Shown here: positions 21,967 to 34,949 of the stretch, piece after piece | Numbering within the stretch: position 1 is the stretch's first letter | Layout: every line of letters starts with the position of its first letter | Assembly: GCF_009905375.1 (NCBI RefSeq) | Contig: NC_133650.1 | Coordinates: forward strand, 290,148,423 to 290,212,422 | Source: Apium graveolens | Taxonomy: Eukaryota > Streptophyta > Magnoliopsida > Apiales > Apiaceae | Length of the DNA stretch: 64,000 bases | Direction: 5' to 3' | Translations under genes and position numbers: made by a program | The notes under the pieces: generated by a model | Databases searched by the model: none | The model's input: only the letters and a program-made list of their open reading frames with translations | Told to the model about the DNA's origin: nothing

Positions 21967-23392
21967 TGTTAGGAACAAAGCATGCGCTAATAAATCACGC
22001 AAGTATACGCGTTAATATAGAATAATTTCTAATTCGTTCCCACAGAGACTCTGCTTAATTATATTTAATTAACACTTACTCACCAATGTATGATTACTCT
22101 TCAATGTCGAGACAATAACACTTAAGGTTGATTAACTAATTATTAACTATGAGAATTAAACACTTAAATTAACACTTGAATTAACAATATTAAACACACA
22201 TGAGATCATAACTTCATTACTACTTCATTCAATAGTCATTGTTATTACCCTTAGCATGTAACAACGATGATATTAATCAAACAACACGAAACTGATAAAA
22301 GCCAACTTTCCTTGCACAAGTACTATTCTATCAAGCATCCACAATTAAGATAGAAGTTGAATAGACATCAATTATGTTGAGACCCTATATGTCTACAGAA
22401 TTTGACAACATAACGATTTAAGCGCAAGTTATTCATTATGATTACACAGGGCAAGTAAAACGGTTAGAGTTACCCACTAATCATGCATAGAATACATGAA
22501 CCTATGCTATCATGGCAAGTTCTAAATCTCAAGATTCACTATCGCTTCACAATATATTAACACGCTATCTTATATGTTCGTGACACACATAAGACGAATA
22601 AGCACAATCTATGCTAGATATCATACAATCATAACATACCAAGGTATTAAACAATTAACTAAAAAAATCCATAGTAAATCCGCTACGATCCCATGATCAC
22701 GACTAGCCCATGATAGAACTCATCGTCACCATGGGTTCATATGCAAACATGATAATAACACAACGATATAACTAAAAAATACTTAATAAAAATAGAGTAC
22801 GTCACAAGAGTATTAAGGTTCAAAGTAAAGAAAACTAGCATCCACTGTTACAACGAATTAAAAGAATCACAAGATAAATGTATGCTTCCTCTTCTTCATT
22901 ATTGCGTGCTAAAACGGTCTTCTTAATCTTCTTTCCTTGTTACTTACTCCTTGCTTGTTACTTGTTGTTGTGAAAATATCTCCCAAGATTACTTATATAA
23001 GAGTCCACAAGAAACATCAGTTGCAGAAGCCCAATAGAACTTAAATTAGAAAATCCAGAATCTGAAAATCCGACCTCAGGCGGCCGCCTCCAATCCCACG
23101 CGGGCGCCTGCTCTCTAGGTCGTCGCCTGCAGTCTCCAGGCGAGCGCCTGCACACCTTCTGGAAAATTCCACTTCTTGCTTCTGATTTTGCTGATTTCTT
23201 CGCACAACTCCCCGCAACTGGTTCCAAGTACTTTTCTAGGCTTATTATGATGAAATGCCCCTAATTACACAAGTTATACCCCGAAATGCAAAAACACTAG
23301 AAAAACGCATCAAATACACAAAATACTTGATTTCAAGACACCAATTCAAGCCATTACAAGACGTTCTAAGTGGTATAAAATGCCACTTATCA
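21967..23392 (-). repeat. 3' LTR of minus-strand Athila-like element 3 (about 1426 bp)
   Basis: In element orientation it begins TGATAAGTGGCATTTTATAC at 23392, directly after the purine tract AAGTTTGGGGGTG, and ends near TTCCTAACA at 21967. It is homologous to the plus-strand LTR at 18571-20013. A GC-rich GGCGGCCGCC-type block (23080-23155) lies at the matching place. Confidence 0.75.
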
Positions 23393-24472
23393 CACCCCCA
23401 AACTTAAATCGACGCTTGTCCTCAAGCGTCACAGACTCAAAAACAAAATAAAAATATGCATGAATGCAAACTACATGAATGCAGTGATCCCCATTGTGAT
23501 AACTAAACCAACCAACACATGACATCTCAACAAATGCAATTGGGCGACTAAAGATCAATCAAATCACGCAAGCTAACATACAACTAGAAACGTGGTGTGT
23601 ATATTCTAGACATAAAATGACTTATAACACTTCAAGATCACTGGAGCTTATTACAGAATCATGCTTTTATTTAACACAACAAACAAATGCTTATTTGATC
23701 GTGCAATGAGTGAGGTCCACAAAAGACTTATGCAATGGTACCCATTTAGCGAGCGTTAGGTTAGCGGATCCCAGATAATAAAAGCCTTAGTTCACTAGGC
23801 ACAAAGTCCCCAAAGAACTTAATAACTCGAATACCAAAGAGCTCACTCGTGATCAATTATGCATTAAACCATATTTTTTTCTTTTCTTTTTTTTCATTTT
23901 TTTTTAATTTCTGAGCAAGTGCGTTTCGCTCCATCTTGCTCAACCCTAGACTACTCGCATACAATACGAGCCGTCTACTAGCCATTTGACGCCTAGCCAC
24001 AACTAGCAATGAATTCCAATTTTTACTCCAATTTTATCTTTTCATGCCTTTTATCATTAATAGCCTATCATACATTCTAAGCATAAGCAATAGATTAATC
24101 TCAAAAACCATCAAACCACGACAACAATCTAGTCCTTAAGCATACTTTAAGACTTAGTGAAATTACAAGTATTTCTAGAATGCATGCCATCCTAACAAGA
24201 TTCGACATCACTCTAACGCTATCACTACACCAGCATCAATATCAGATATCAATCAATAAAACAAGACAAAAGGGATCATGGTATATGCATGAGGTATATG
24301 ACATGATAAAACTAAAAAAAAACTATCTGACAAAATATGCAACTATATGAGCTAAACTACATGAAAATGCAACTATATGACACACACACAAATATGTTCC
24401 TTAACTAGCACCCCCAAACTTAAAATCTTCACTGTCCCCAGTGAAGGTAATAGAAAGGAACACATGGTATAC
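23393..24472 (-). other. 3' noncoding region of Athila-like element 3
   Basis: Two purine tracts, each reading AAGTTTGGGGGTG on the minus strand (near 23400 and 24415), bracket about 1 kb without a frame. Around 23740-23835 it shares recognisable words with 29040-29150 of element 4 in the opposite orientation (GGGACTTTGTG, AACGCTCGCTA), showing the two elements are one family. Confidence 0.7.
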
Positions 24473-25114
24473 CTACTCAGATAAATCATCATCATCATCA
24501 CCCTCAGAGGGTGGAGTGTCAGGAGGCGAATAAGCATAGTCCTCACCAAAAATGGGCCACTGGATATTAGCTCCAAGGCCTCTAAAAGCAGTCCCAAGAG
24601 CTAGGGTGAGCTTCTGCGCAAACCTACTCTGCGACTTATACATCACATCCATCCTCCTGAAAAGCCTCCAGTACCGGACATCAGCCAACCCTGAACCATC
24701 TCCTCCCTGGCCTCTGGAAGAACCTGCCTCCCCCTGAACCTGACTGGGCCTAGCCATCGTAGCACCAGCTGTGGACGTCCTCCCGAGAGATGATATCCTA
24801 AACCATGCTCCTCAGGCTCTCCACCCGTCTATTCCTGCATCGCATTCAGCGTCGATGAATCAATAGGAGCGGCCGACATCTGCAGCTGCTCATAAGAAGG
24901 CCAGTGGACTCCAACTGCCTTGCACAACTTTGTGACAATAGAGGCAAACAGGATGTTGTAACGCGACTTCCCCCTCAAAAACTTCAAAATCCCTTGGTAG
25001 ATGAACTCGCCAAGGTCCACATAATACCCGTCATTCAAAATCCCCCACAACAAGCTGGCTCTCTCAACTGTAACCTCATGTGCATGCGAAGAAGGCAAAA
25101 TATTAGACTTTATG
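24473..25114 (-). pseudogene. Third ORF (env-position, plant transposon protein domain) of Athila-like element 3
   Basis: The N-terminal piece, 25098-24829, contains LPSSHAHEVTVERASLLWGI and GEFIYQGILKFLRGKS. This is the pattern of the 'putative plant transposon protein' domain found in the third, env-position ORF of Athila elements. The C-terminal piece, 24757-24473, is Gly/Ser-rich, then RLFRRMDVMYKSQSRFAQKL, then an acidic tail. A stop and a frameshift separate the two pieces, and the 5' part of the ORF is missing at the junction near 25115. Any role in the particle is unknown. I see no signal or membrane segment here. Confidence 0.6.
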
Positions 25115-25800
25115 CTTGGAGATTTGATATCAACGACATAGGGATAATTTTTCTAACTCTACACTTTGTATTTTATTCTAATCTTCTCATGAACTTTGTA
25201 ACTCTTATTATGATTATGGCTGGCTAGTTTATTATTGTTGGATGGCTGTTTTGAAGCTCTAAACTTTATAAAAATTATACAGTTTTGATTTTTTGAGATG
25301 TGTTCTTGATTGTGCCTGTATATACGTCAATTCTTATAGAGATGCATGAATCAACAATGGTATGTGGTCATCCAAATATGTTTTTTAATTTCTATCTCTG
25401 TAAAGTCAATTAATCTTTCTATGTGGTCATGGGATTAGTTATATAAGTGTGTAATTCGTTTTAACCTTTCTCTGTGGTCATGAGGTTATACGGATAGCAG
25501 AACTTGTTCTATGTGGTCATGACAGGTTCTCTATAGGTATCTTTCGGAACATATCAAATGAATTTTAAAATTGTGTCATGGGTTTAGGGTGGATCTACAT
25601 GCTTTCCAACATGTTTCTTTAATTGTCTACAAACAAGTTTTCCTTACTTATTAGTTACTTAAGATAAACAAAACCAAATCCATTCTTGATAACATTAGCA
25701 AAATACAAGAGAGGTGAGCCCTTGATCCTCGGCGTAAATCGATACCCTATTTACTCTACATTACAAATGACACAAAAAGGGTTTAAGTTGAGTCACATCA
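25115..25800 (+). repeat. Truncated 5' LTR of plus-strand Athila-like element 4
   Basis: From GAGATTTGATATCAACGACA onward it matches 30476-31030 plus 38570-38695, the two parts of the element's 3' LTR. The first about 514 bp of the LTR are missing; the break lies where element 3's coding sequence starts. It ends GAGTCACATCA at 25800. Confidence 0.85.
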
Positions 25801-25805
25801 ATTTT

Positions 25806-25825
25806 TGGCACCGCGCCACCGGGGA
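25806..25825 (+). promoter_or_regulatory. Primer binding site of element 4 (tRNA-Asp type)
   Basis: TGGCACCGCGCCACCGGGGA starts 5 bases after the LTR and resembles the TGGCGCC...GCCGGGGA site used by Athila/Tat elements, with a few changes. Confidence 0.7.
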
Positions 25826-25946
25826 TTAAAATTTGCTTTTCTTTTCTTTTATTTTTTTGTACATATTTTTTTTCTTTTTCTTTTCCATCTTTTCTCCGCC
25901 CATTGCTTGTTGTATTTCAGATATAGGTGAAATTTAGCTAACTGAC

Positions 25947-27555
25947 ATGGAAGCAATTACAACACTTTGTGATGATATTGCGATGTCGATTGCTAGTATT
26001 GGGTATTCTTGTACGGTTTATCCTAGCCCAGCTGAAGGAAGGAGTCGTACTTTTGAGCTCAAGCAAAATCTTTTTTCGATATTACTAGTTTTTCATGATC
26101 TTCCTACTGAAGAGCCAAATCAACATCTTTCTAGATTTGGGACCATTGTTGAATGTATGGGACCATATATGGTAGATCCTGAAATTCTGAAGATGAAAGC
26201 TTTTCCGTTTTTTCTTGATGGGGCAACTTTGGAGTGGTTTGAAGATTTGTCTATGGGGTTCACTTCTTCTTGGGAGAAGCTAGCAAAAAAATTTTTGCAG
26301 AAGTTTTATCCAGAATCTAGAGTGATGAGCATGAGAAGTTAAATAGTTGGATTACAATAATCTGCAACTGCAACGTATGTTGAGTACTATGATAGATTCC
26401 AGAAGTTGCAAAAGAGATGCCCTCAACATGGTTTCACCAAGGGGAGTCTGTTACACTTCTTCTACCAAGGTCTTCTTGAATGTGAAAAAAGACTACTTAA
26501 TTCTGCTGCGAGAGGTGTTTTTGTGGATCTGGCGCATGATGCTGCTGAATAGTTAATTGCTAAGACAGCTTCTAACGAGCTACAATATCGGACTCATCCA
26601 CATTCAGAATCAATTCTTCAGGTTGAATCTGACGAAAGGTTGACAAATATTAAGCGAAATCTTAAAAGGATGAGTGCATTATTCATTAGTGAAAGAACAC
26701 CACGATCTCAGTATGTGGTATTTGTGCAGCTACTGGCCATTCTGATAATCCGTGTCCACACTTGATTGCACCTTGTTATGAGCATGCTAATTCCATCGGG
26801 TATCGCTATCAAGAAGAAAATCCATTCTTAGATTCTTACAATCCAAGATGGGGAGGTCATCCTAACTTGAGACATGGTGATCACAATCTAAATGGATTTC
26901 AGCAGCACGACACTTATACATATTATGGTTTCCAACCATGTGATCCGGTTCCACATGATTCAGCTAAAGGAAGTAATATTGAGAAGTTATTAGCAAGGTT
27001 AGCTGAAGGGCAGTTGGAGATGCAGAAGCAGTGTACTAAAATTATGAGGACATCAAGGAAATACAAAAGCAACTTGGAGATGTGGTTATGAAGATTAATC
27101 AAAAGCATGAGTTCACTGAAACTCCTTCAACTAAGCAACCACAACAAAAGTTTGAGTTTATACAAATCAAAGTGGATGAGGTGAAGAATAAAGACCAAAT
27201 GGATGCAAAAATATGTTTCTTGGAGAGCACAAGAGAGAATGTTGTAAAAGACGATCTTAAGGTTGTGAAATAAGAGCTAAAAGATGTAAATTTCGAAGAT
27301 CATCATAAGAATTTGCTAAAGGGGATTGTTGGAATGAAAGAGAGTCTTGTGCCACTGACAAGCTATGCGGAGAAACCAACTCCTCCATATATTCTCGAAT
27401 TTAGTCTTGATGATGATTTCGTTCTTAAAAGTACAATAAAAGTTGTGAATGAGTTAGTATTGGATCCTCTCTTGCAAGATCCACAGAAATTGGAGTGGCA
27501 ACCCGTACCAATTCACTTGAAGTATCACATACTATTTTCAAGACCGGAGTGGTGA
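25947..27555 (+). pseudogene. Athila-like gag (broken), only coding part of element 4
   Basis: The start ATG at 25947 is about 150 bp after the LTR. The first frame (to 26342) carries a Retrotrans_gag pattern: EEPNQHLSRFGTIVECM, MKAFPFFLDGATLEWFEDL and SWEKLAKKFLQKFYPES. After a stop and frameshift the homology continues (YYDRFQKLQKRCPQHG, FYQGLLE) to a TAG near 26551. A CGICAATGHSDNPCPHL zinc-knuckle-like stretch near 26726 follows, and 26762-27091 plus 27082-27555 encode a Gln/Lys-rich spacer. Gag would build the particle. No protease, RT, RNase H or integrase follows. Confidence 0.75.
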
Positions 27556-29961
27556 TTTTTTAACAAGTTACACAAAACTAATTGGAGCTATGTTAGTTTT
27601 CTGGATACAATTCAAGCTATGCAATTTTCATGATACTCTTCACATGCTGAAAATGGAGCTGATATCGTGGCTATACCCGCCTTGAAATTTAGAGATATAT
27701 TGTCTAGCCAAAAATAATAAAGAAAAGCACTTTTTGGGAGGTAATTCAATATTATTGTAAGTTTGTATTATTATAATAATAATTATTATTATTAGTTATT
27801 TTTTTTATTTTTCTTCACTCCCCGCAAGATGCCTTGATAATTTTGTGTGAAGTGTTTCAGGGATTAAGGTCGAATTTTAAAAAAAATATATCATTTGAAT
27901 TTTAAAAAAAACAAAAATAAAAAAATAACAAAAAAAAGTGTTCGTGGTGCGAAGATCCTTCCCGCGGCGTGCACATCTTCTGTGAGTTGACATGGAAACA
28001 CACCGGGGGCGCGCATTCTTGTGGTGCACCAGTTTTCTACAGGGAATTTATTCACGGTGCAAATGTGTACACTGCAGTGCATATCTGTAATTGCTGCTGT
28101 TTGCTTCACTTCACTTCACAAATGGGACCATTTGTCAAAGACTCAAAGCCCAATACAGAGGTCCATTAAAATAATCCTCTGGAATGGTGTAAGCTTCTAT
28201 TTGGAAAGCACAACCACATATGCTAGCTTGTTTGATTTGTTATAAGATGGACTACTTTCTTATCAATGATGTGTGGGACCTGAATTTCAATCAAATGGAG
28301 GCAACCTTTCTTCACAAGGGGAGTACTGCTAACTTATTTTGTAAATTATTTTGTTTATTTTAATTTTGTATTTTTTAGGATATTTTTCTTCCTTTTTTAA
28401 TTCTTCATAAATTTATATATTATATATTTTATTCATTGAGGACAATGAACCATTCAAGTGTGGGGAAGTGTTCTCAATATTAATATAAATATTATCAATT
28501 ATATATATGTATGTATAATGTTGTTATATATATAAAAAAATTATTAAAAAAATAAATTCTTGCCTTGTAAATTAGTTAGCGGATGACATGTTAGGATAAA
28601 TATTTGCACATTTCATAATTATTCATATAAATTGCATCAAATCATAATTATATAGTTGTAATATATATTAGTTGCATAACATTGCATGATCTCGATTTAG
28701 TAATAGTACCAGTCAGTGACCTATGATGATATTACGTGTGATTCATTTTTAACCGATTCTTGATATGATCACTTGATGTTATAACGCGTAGTGTCACTAG
28801 TGCATGACTTATTTACCTATACAATCTTATTATGCTCTTGAACTGAGACTTAGAAATCCTTGTTTCTTGAGGGGTAGCCGCTTGTTGATAATTAGAATTT
28901 TGACTATTCATTTTTTAGTTTTAGTACGTAAATGCTTAAGTTTGGGGAAGCTGTGGGATGTAAATGTCTAAAAAAAGAAATGAATAAAAAATATGAGTAT
29001 TAATAAGTATACATAAAAAAGTGTGGTATAATTGACTAGGTTGAGCTCATTAATACTCGAGTAATTAAGTCTGAAGGGACTTTGTGTCTAGTAACCTAAA
29101 ACCTTTTATGGTTTGGGATTGCTGACCCAACGCTCGCTACATGGGTATTAGTGTATAAATATTTAGGGATCTCGACCATTCCACGGTTAAATAAATCACT
29201 TAATACATATGCGTGTATAATATAATTGGCGAAGTCTGAGAGTGTTCATAACTCACTTACCCTGAGAAGCCACCCGACGTTAGACCTAGCTTGTGAAGTC
29301 TTATGGTAGTCGTAACTCACTTACCCTGAGGAGCTTTCTAACCATAGACCGAGCATATAAAAAAATCATATGTGTATAGTTAGTAATATTGTAGAAATAA
29401 AAGAAGACATAGAAATCCCTTGCTTAACTTGAATGATGGCTGGTTCTAAGTAACGAAGTGTTTAAGATATATTCTAGTGACACTTGGGAGTTATTAACTC
29501 GCGTGACTTGTCCTGTTGAAACTTGAATGCCTTTGTTCTTGGTTCAGTAGAGAGCATTTTGTGAATCTAAGCACACATGCACACTCTGCACTTGTGTTTA
29601 CTATACGGTGATGTTTTAGTATGAGCTTGATGTGTTTAACTAGTTGCATAGTCCGGAGGTTATTGTTGAGTTGACGTACACTATTATATTTGAGATCCTT
29701 TGTATCATCTAGTTGCATTCATGTAGGTAGTTGTAGTCCTCCATTGCTTGAGGACGACTATGTTGCATGGGCTAGGTAGATTTTGTGGGTATATCTTCTA
29801 TAAACCCTCACGAGACACAATTCGTCCTATTAGGGTTGCCTAGGGGTTTAGGGGTTTAACGGCTTATTGCATATGCTCAATGCAATCGTGTCATCTGCGA
29901 AAGTGGACTTACTTAGTTAGAGATAATTTTATTTCTCTTATTTGCCCGAGGACGTGCAAAA
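27556..29961 (+). other. Noncoding interior of element 4 where pol would be expected
   Basis: Six frames show nothing like protease, RT, RNase H or integrase. Landmarks are a GC-rich patch (27955-28030), a purine tract ATTGAGGACAATGAACC...GTGTGGGGAAG (28435-28470), a second TAAGTTTGGGGAAGC (near 28938), a block shared with element 3 (29040-29150), a short local repeat ACTCACTTACCCTGAG (29250 and 29313), and a GCCCGAGGACGTGCAAAA lead-in to the 3' LTR. Confidence 0.65.
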
Positions 29962-31030
29962 TGATAAGTGCGGGAATATTAGATAGAATATATATTTGTG
30001 TATATTTTAGATGATATTTGTTTTCATACTAGTTATATTTTGCATTTAATTGGATCTTTATTAATTAATTTGTAATATTTTATTGTAGGAAGCAAGAAAT
30101 TCTAAATTGGAAAGGATTTGTGCTAAATTAGAAAAACAATTCGGATTTATTGTGCTACACGCGCAAGACATATTGTTTGGGCCATATTTTAAGTTCTATC
30201 AATCAGATTTAGGCGATTCAAAAGCCCACACGAAGATAACGAGATTCTCTTTAATTTGAGAATGTTTCAGATTTTAAAATCCCTTCGGGTCAGCCCAATA
30301 ACAGCAGAGAAGAGTCAACTACGAATTTTGACCCTAGAATCCTTTTCGATTTGGGAAACTTTTATTTTATTCCTGTAAACAATAAAAATACTTTATATAT
30401 TAGGTTTATATTATTAGATATAGAATATACATATCCATAGCCACCAAGAGAAGAAGCTAAGAGGAGAAGGAGGAGAGATTTGATATCAACGACATAGGGA
30501 TAATTCTTCTAACTCTACACTTTATATTTTATTCTAATCTTCTCATGAACTTTGTACTCTTATTATGATTATGGTTGACTAGTTTATTATTATTGAATGG
30601 CTGTTTTGAATCCCTAAACTTTATGACAATTATACAGTTTTGATTTTCTGAGATGTGTTCTTGATTGTGCATGTATATACGTCAATGGTTATAGAGATGC
30701 ATGAATTAACTATGGTATGGGATCATCCAAATATGTTTTGTGATTGTTATCACTGTAAAGTCAATTAATCTTTCTATGTGGTCATGTGATTAGTTGTATA
30801 AGTGTGTAATTAGTTTAAACCTTTCTATGTGGTCATGAGGTTATACGGATAGCAGAACTTGTTTCAATGTGGTCATGGCAGGTTCTCTATAGGTATATTT
30901 CAGAATATTTCAGGCGAATTTTAGAATTGTGTCATGGGTTTAGGGTGGATCTACATGCTTTCCAACATGTTTATTTAATTGTCTACGAACAAGTTTTTCT
31001 TACTTATTAGTTACTTTAGATAAATAAAAC
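29962..31030 (+). repeat. 3' LTR of element 4, left part
   Basis: It starts TGATAAGTGCGGGAATATT and is homologous to the truncated 5' LTR from 30476 on. It is interrupted at 31030 by copia element 5. The remaining part is at 38570-38695. Confidence 0.85.
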
Positions 31031-32368
31031 TGTAAGTCATATGTCATAGACCTATTTGTATATTCGAGGATTCAACTCAACTCAAATAAGAATGTAATAA
31101 GTAAATAGTGGATCGACCGTCAGAGAGATCTCGCAAAGTAATATCTGTCAAAGGATTCAGAGACAAGGTTCATCTACAGACTTGAGGAATTAATTCACTG
31201 GAAGAAGTTCAAGAAATTGATCATGCCTCAGTGATATAAGTCAAGATCGTGGATTTAATCAAGTGACAGAGATCTCGTCAGAGTATCAATTAATTACAAG
31301 GATTTAATCTGAAGAAAATCAAAGTGTCAGAGTCAAGACATGAAGAAACGTCACGGAAGTTAGTCACTCATGAACCAGACAGTACATCGAGTGTCAACGT
31401 TGAAGTGGTGGAATTGATTCATAATTTTCAGTGATTTTCAGAAGATTTGCAGAAGAATGGTTGCTGCTCAAGACTAGAATTAATTCTCTATTAATTAATT
31501 AAGTCATCTAATTTAATTAAGAAAATAAATTATATCTGTGAAGAATAATTTATTTATTAATTGAATTAATTGATTAATTAATTCTGAATTAATTCTAGGA
31601 ATTTTAGGAATTTTCAGAAGCTTAATTGGATTAAATTCAAGCATTAAATCAGCAAGACAATTGAAAATGAACTAGCATGACAATCAGGATTGTCATACCG
31701 ATTGTCATGCTAGGCCATTTTCCATTGTCATACCGAAAGTTACTCTAGGAGGATGATTGTCTTGCTAGTTCATTCTGATTGTCATGCTAGTTCATTCTGA
31801 TTGTCATGCTAGTTCATTCAGATTGTCTTGCTAGTTCATTCAATTGTCCTACCGAAAGTCTTGCCAGCTATAGGATTGTCATGCCAAGTCAATTCTATTG
31901 GTTTTGTTGATTTAAATAGAAGTAGAGAAGCAGCATATCATTTTATCATTCAAACAGAAGAACAAGAAAAGCAGCCGCCTTGAAATATTACATTTTTCAT
32001 CTGTTTAATCCAAGATTAAATTTCTAGATTGTAAAGTTAAATCCAATCAACTAGAAATCTTTATCTTGTTCTTGTGTAACAATCTAGCGGATCAAAATCC
32101 CTAGAACTTAATCTCAAATCGCGTTTAGCATTTGATTCTAATTATTGCAAAAATAGAAAAAGTTCATGTCGAATTTATTCTAAATTTGTGATAATTAATT
32201 TGAGATTAATTCCTTGTAATCGATACAGTTGTTGTAACACCTTTCAAGTTTAATAATATTTTTATTTAACTTGAATTTTGTTTCACATTTTTTATTCCGC
32301 ATTTAATTCGATTATTCGGTGCTGTTTGTATTCAACCCCCCCTTCTACAAACACATTGTGACCTAACA
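31031..32368 (+). repeat. 5' LTR of copia element 5 (1338 bp)
   Basis: TGTAAGTCATATG...GTGACCTAACA. Four 22-bp tandem repeats (GATTGTCATGCTAGTTCATT plus two bases) lie at 31755-31842 in U3, preceded by an inverted CTAGCATGACAATC/GATTGTCATGCTAG pair. A weak TATA (TTTAAATAGAAG) follows near 31911. Confidence 0.95.
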
Positions 32369-32370
32369 AT

Positions 32371-32382
32371 TGGTATCAGAGC
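32371..32382 (+). promoter_or_regulatory. Primer binding site of copia element 5 (initiator tRNA-Met)
   Basis: TGGTATCAGAGC lies two bases after the 5' LTR and is complementary to the initiator tRNA-Met 3' end. Confidence 0.97.
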
Positions 32383-32464
32383 CTTCTGATTAACGAACAA
32401 ATCAAGATCCTAGACTTTTGTGATTTTTCAACTCCTTGAATTTTTATTTATTCAAAAATTCATA

Positions 32465-34696
32465 ATGACTTCACATAAAGTTGGAACCGTTAAAATTCCA
32501 CAATTTGATAAAGAGAATTATATCATGTGGAAGAAGAAGATGCTATTATTTTTACGAGTTGCAAATCCCAAATATTCAAACTTGTTAAAGAAGGGTATAA
32601 AAACTCCGATGGTTATTGAACCGGAGATAATAATAGATGGTGTGGTGACTACTGAAGCTAGAACCTATCCAAAAGAGCCTGAAGATTTTACTCCTGCTGA
32701 GAAGGAAGAAGCCTCCTTGGATGCCAGCCTTCAATTAATATTAATTGATTCCCTTGATCCCTTGATGAACAGACATGTGATGAACTGTAAAAATTCCAAA
32801 CACATGTGGGAAACTATTGAGGTGATTAATGAAGGCACATAGGAAGTTAGGGAGAACAAGTTGGAAATCCTAACCTCTGAATATGAACATTTCAAATCAA
32901 ATCCAGGAGAAGGAATTACTGAAGTGTTTGAGAGGTACAATGCGTTGATCAACAACCTGAACATCAATGGAAAGTATTATTCAATCAGGGAGGTCAACAA
33001 AAAGTTCCTTTTAACACTGCCAGCTCATCTTGAACATAGAATCACTGCCATTAGAGAAGCTAGAGATCTGAGTGAGATTTCTTTGGACAGGCTCTATGGA
33101 GTGTTAAAAACCTATGAGTTGGAGCAGATTCAACAGAAGGAAGTCTACGGGAAGGATAGAATGGTCAGCACATCTACTGCACTTGTAGCTGAAGGTCAAC
33201 AACAACAGCAATCTCAACAATTGGAGAGAATGGTACAGTATTCCAAGGCTGAGGAAAATATGTTAGTAGCAGAATATGATCCTCCTACTACAAATCAATC
33301 AAGTGATGATTTTTATTCCTTGGAAGAGCTGGAGCAATTGGAAGACGAGTCAATGGCCCAAATTGTCAAGAGATTCTCCCATGTCAGATTCAAGAGGAAT
33401 CCCAAGCTGAAGTACAAGTCCAACTACAACAAATTCCAGAAAGGTGGATCTTCATCCTCTAACACCAGCAGTGGTGGATACCAAACAGGGATGGTTGATC
33501 GGGGCACCATTAGATGCTATAACTGCAATGAGTTGGGACACTTTGCCACAGAATGTAGGAAGCCAAAGCAAGTAAGAAAGAACTCTGAAAGGGCTTATCT
33601 GGCAAAGGGAAGAAGCTGGGATGATACTGACAGTGAAGATGAAGATGAAGGAAATCTTGCTCTTATGGCTATTGATGGAAAAGCTTCATCGTCAAGAATA
33701 GAGGTAAAACTTTCTGATGCTGAAATGGTTTATCATCTAAGAGGTAACTTAGATTGTGCACGTCGTGATAATGAACTGTTAAGTTTACAGATCACAGACC
33801 TTGAGAAAGAGGTCAATGAATTAAGACTTGTGCACATTAATCAAGACAAATTAAAAGAACAGGTATCTTTTCTAGAGAATAGAGTTGACTGTTATAGAAA
33901 ACTCGAAACTATTCTCAAAGACAAGATCACCGGTCTTGAGACTAAGGTTAGAGCCTACTTCAATTCTTGTTCGAAGGCTAAAGAGTTCTACAGTAAACAA
34001 GCTGTTAATCAAACATCTGGAATAGGTTATGATTACAATGCTGCTATTGGAGAATTAGGCATAAACTCCCCTCCTCATGTATGTGCTAAAGGGAGGGAAG
34101 TACCATATGTGCTTAAGGGTGTTGATGAACCCCTCTATAAAGCATCAATTGCTGAACCATTTGATGCGACCTCTTCTGTTATTCAAGAAGAAATACGTGC
34201 TGAAGATCATGATAATGAGAAGATTGTTTCCAAGTCAAGTGTGTCGAAAGTTCCAGTCAAAGTTGTGAAAGCAACTGAGACTAACTCAGACACACATGAG
34301 TTGGATAACAAAAATGCCATGTCTGCCATGCATAAATTGCCTGCTATTAATCACTCTCATAAAGCATGTGGTGTTGCTAATTGTATGTCTTGTGCTTTTA
34401 ATATGATGTATGCTTATTTTAATGGTAAGCATGTGTCTACTGATAAGACTACTCCTCGTCAGCATGTGAATAACAAGAAGCATGATAGGTCTAAGACTGC
34501 TAGTCCTTCTAAGGCTAAAAAGGAGACATTTGTGCCTAAGCTTAAACAGAAATTTGTTAAGGCTGTTTACAAGGTCAAATGTTCAGTCATTGAGAATGTT
34601 GAGACCATTAAAATTAAAAATGTTGTTTTGTCTGACAAAGGTCAGTTCTACAAGTATGCCGGGCCCAACCAAGTTTGGGTTCCGAAGAAGGTCTAA
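32465..34696 (+). pseudogene. Gag of copia element 5, one in-frame TAG
   Basis: The start ATG at 32465 (MTSHKVGTVKIPQFDKENYI) opens a UBN2/DUF4219-type capsid region with the usual NYIMWKKKM motif. A single TAG at 32840-32842 interrupts it; the same frame then runs open for more than 600 codons to the TAA at 34694. The second half contains the rest of the capsid (SEYEHFKSNPGEGITEVFERY), a Gln-rich linker, one CCHC knuckle (CYNCNELGHFATEC, 33514-33555), an acidic DSEDEDEG patch, a heptad-rich probable coiled coil (about 33770-33960) and a basic tail ending GPNQVWVPKKV. The protein packages element RNA. Called a pseudogene only because of the TAG; suppression is possible but untested. Confidence 0.85.
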
Positions 34697-34727
34697 TCCA
34701 TTTGAAGTGCAGGGCAGTATACAGGTG

Positions 34728-34949
34728 TAACCGGTAGTGTGGATTCTTGACAGTGGATCATCAAAACATATGACCGGAGATAGAGCCCTGCTATCAAATG
34801 TGGTTGAGAAAGCTGGCCCCCTGGTTACCTTTGGAGATAACAGCAAAGGTTTTTCTGAGGGATATGGCTGTTTGCAAGCTGGGAATGTTATCATTGTAAT
34901 TTTGTATATTGTGCTAGGTTATTATCAGGAAGCAGTATCTAACATATAG
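34728..34949 (+). pseudogene. Copia protease fragment of element 5
   Basis: In a different frame from gag, WILDSGSSKHMTG (34740-34778) is the aspartic-protease active site, followed by VTFGDNSKGFSEGYG. It diverges after about 60 residues, near 34905, just where the beta strand after the flap should continue. Everything downstream in pol is missing, so this marks the left edge of the deletion. Confidence 0.8.

Noticed and set aside
24552..25227. Plus-strand ORFs at 24552-24737 and 24904-25227
   Set aside because: Antisense shadows of the Athila third ORF; the minus strand carries the recognisable domain.
32840..32842. Programmed stop-codon read-through in Gag of element 5
   Set aside because: The context (ACA TAG GAA) lacks the known CAA-TTA or CTA-type read-through signals, and pol is missing anyway, so ordinary mutation is likelier.
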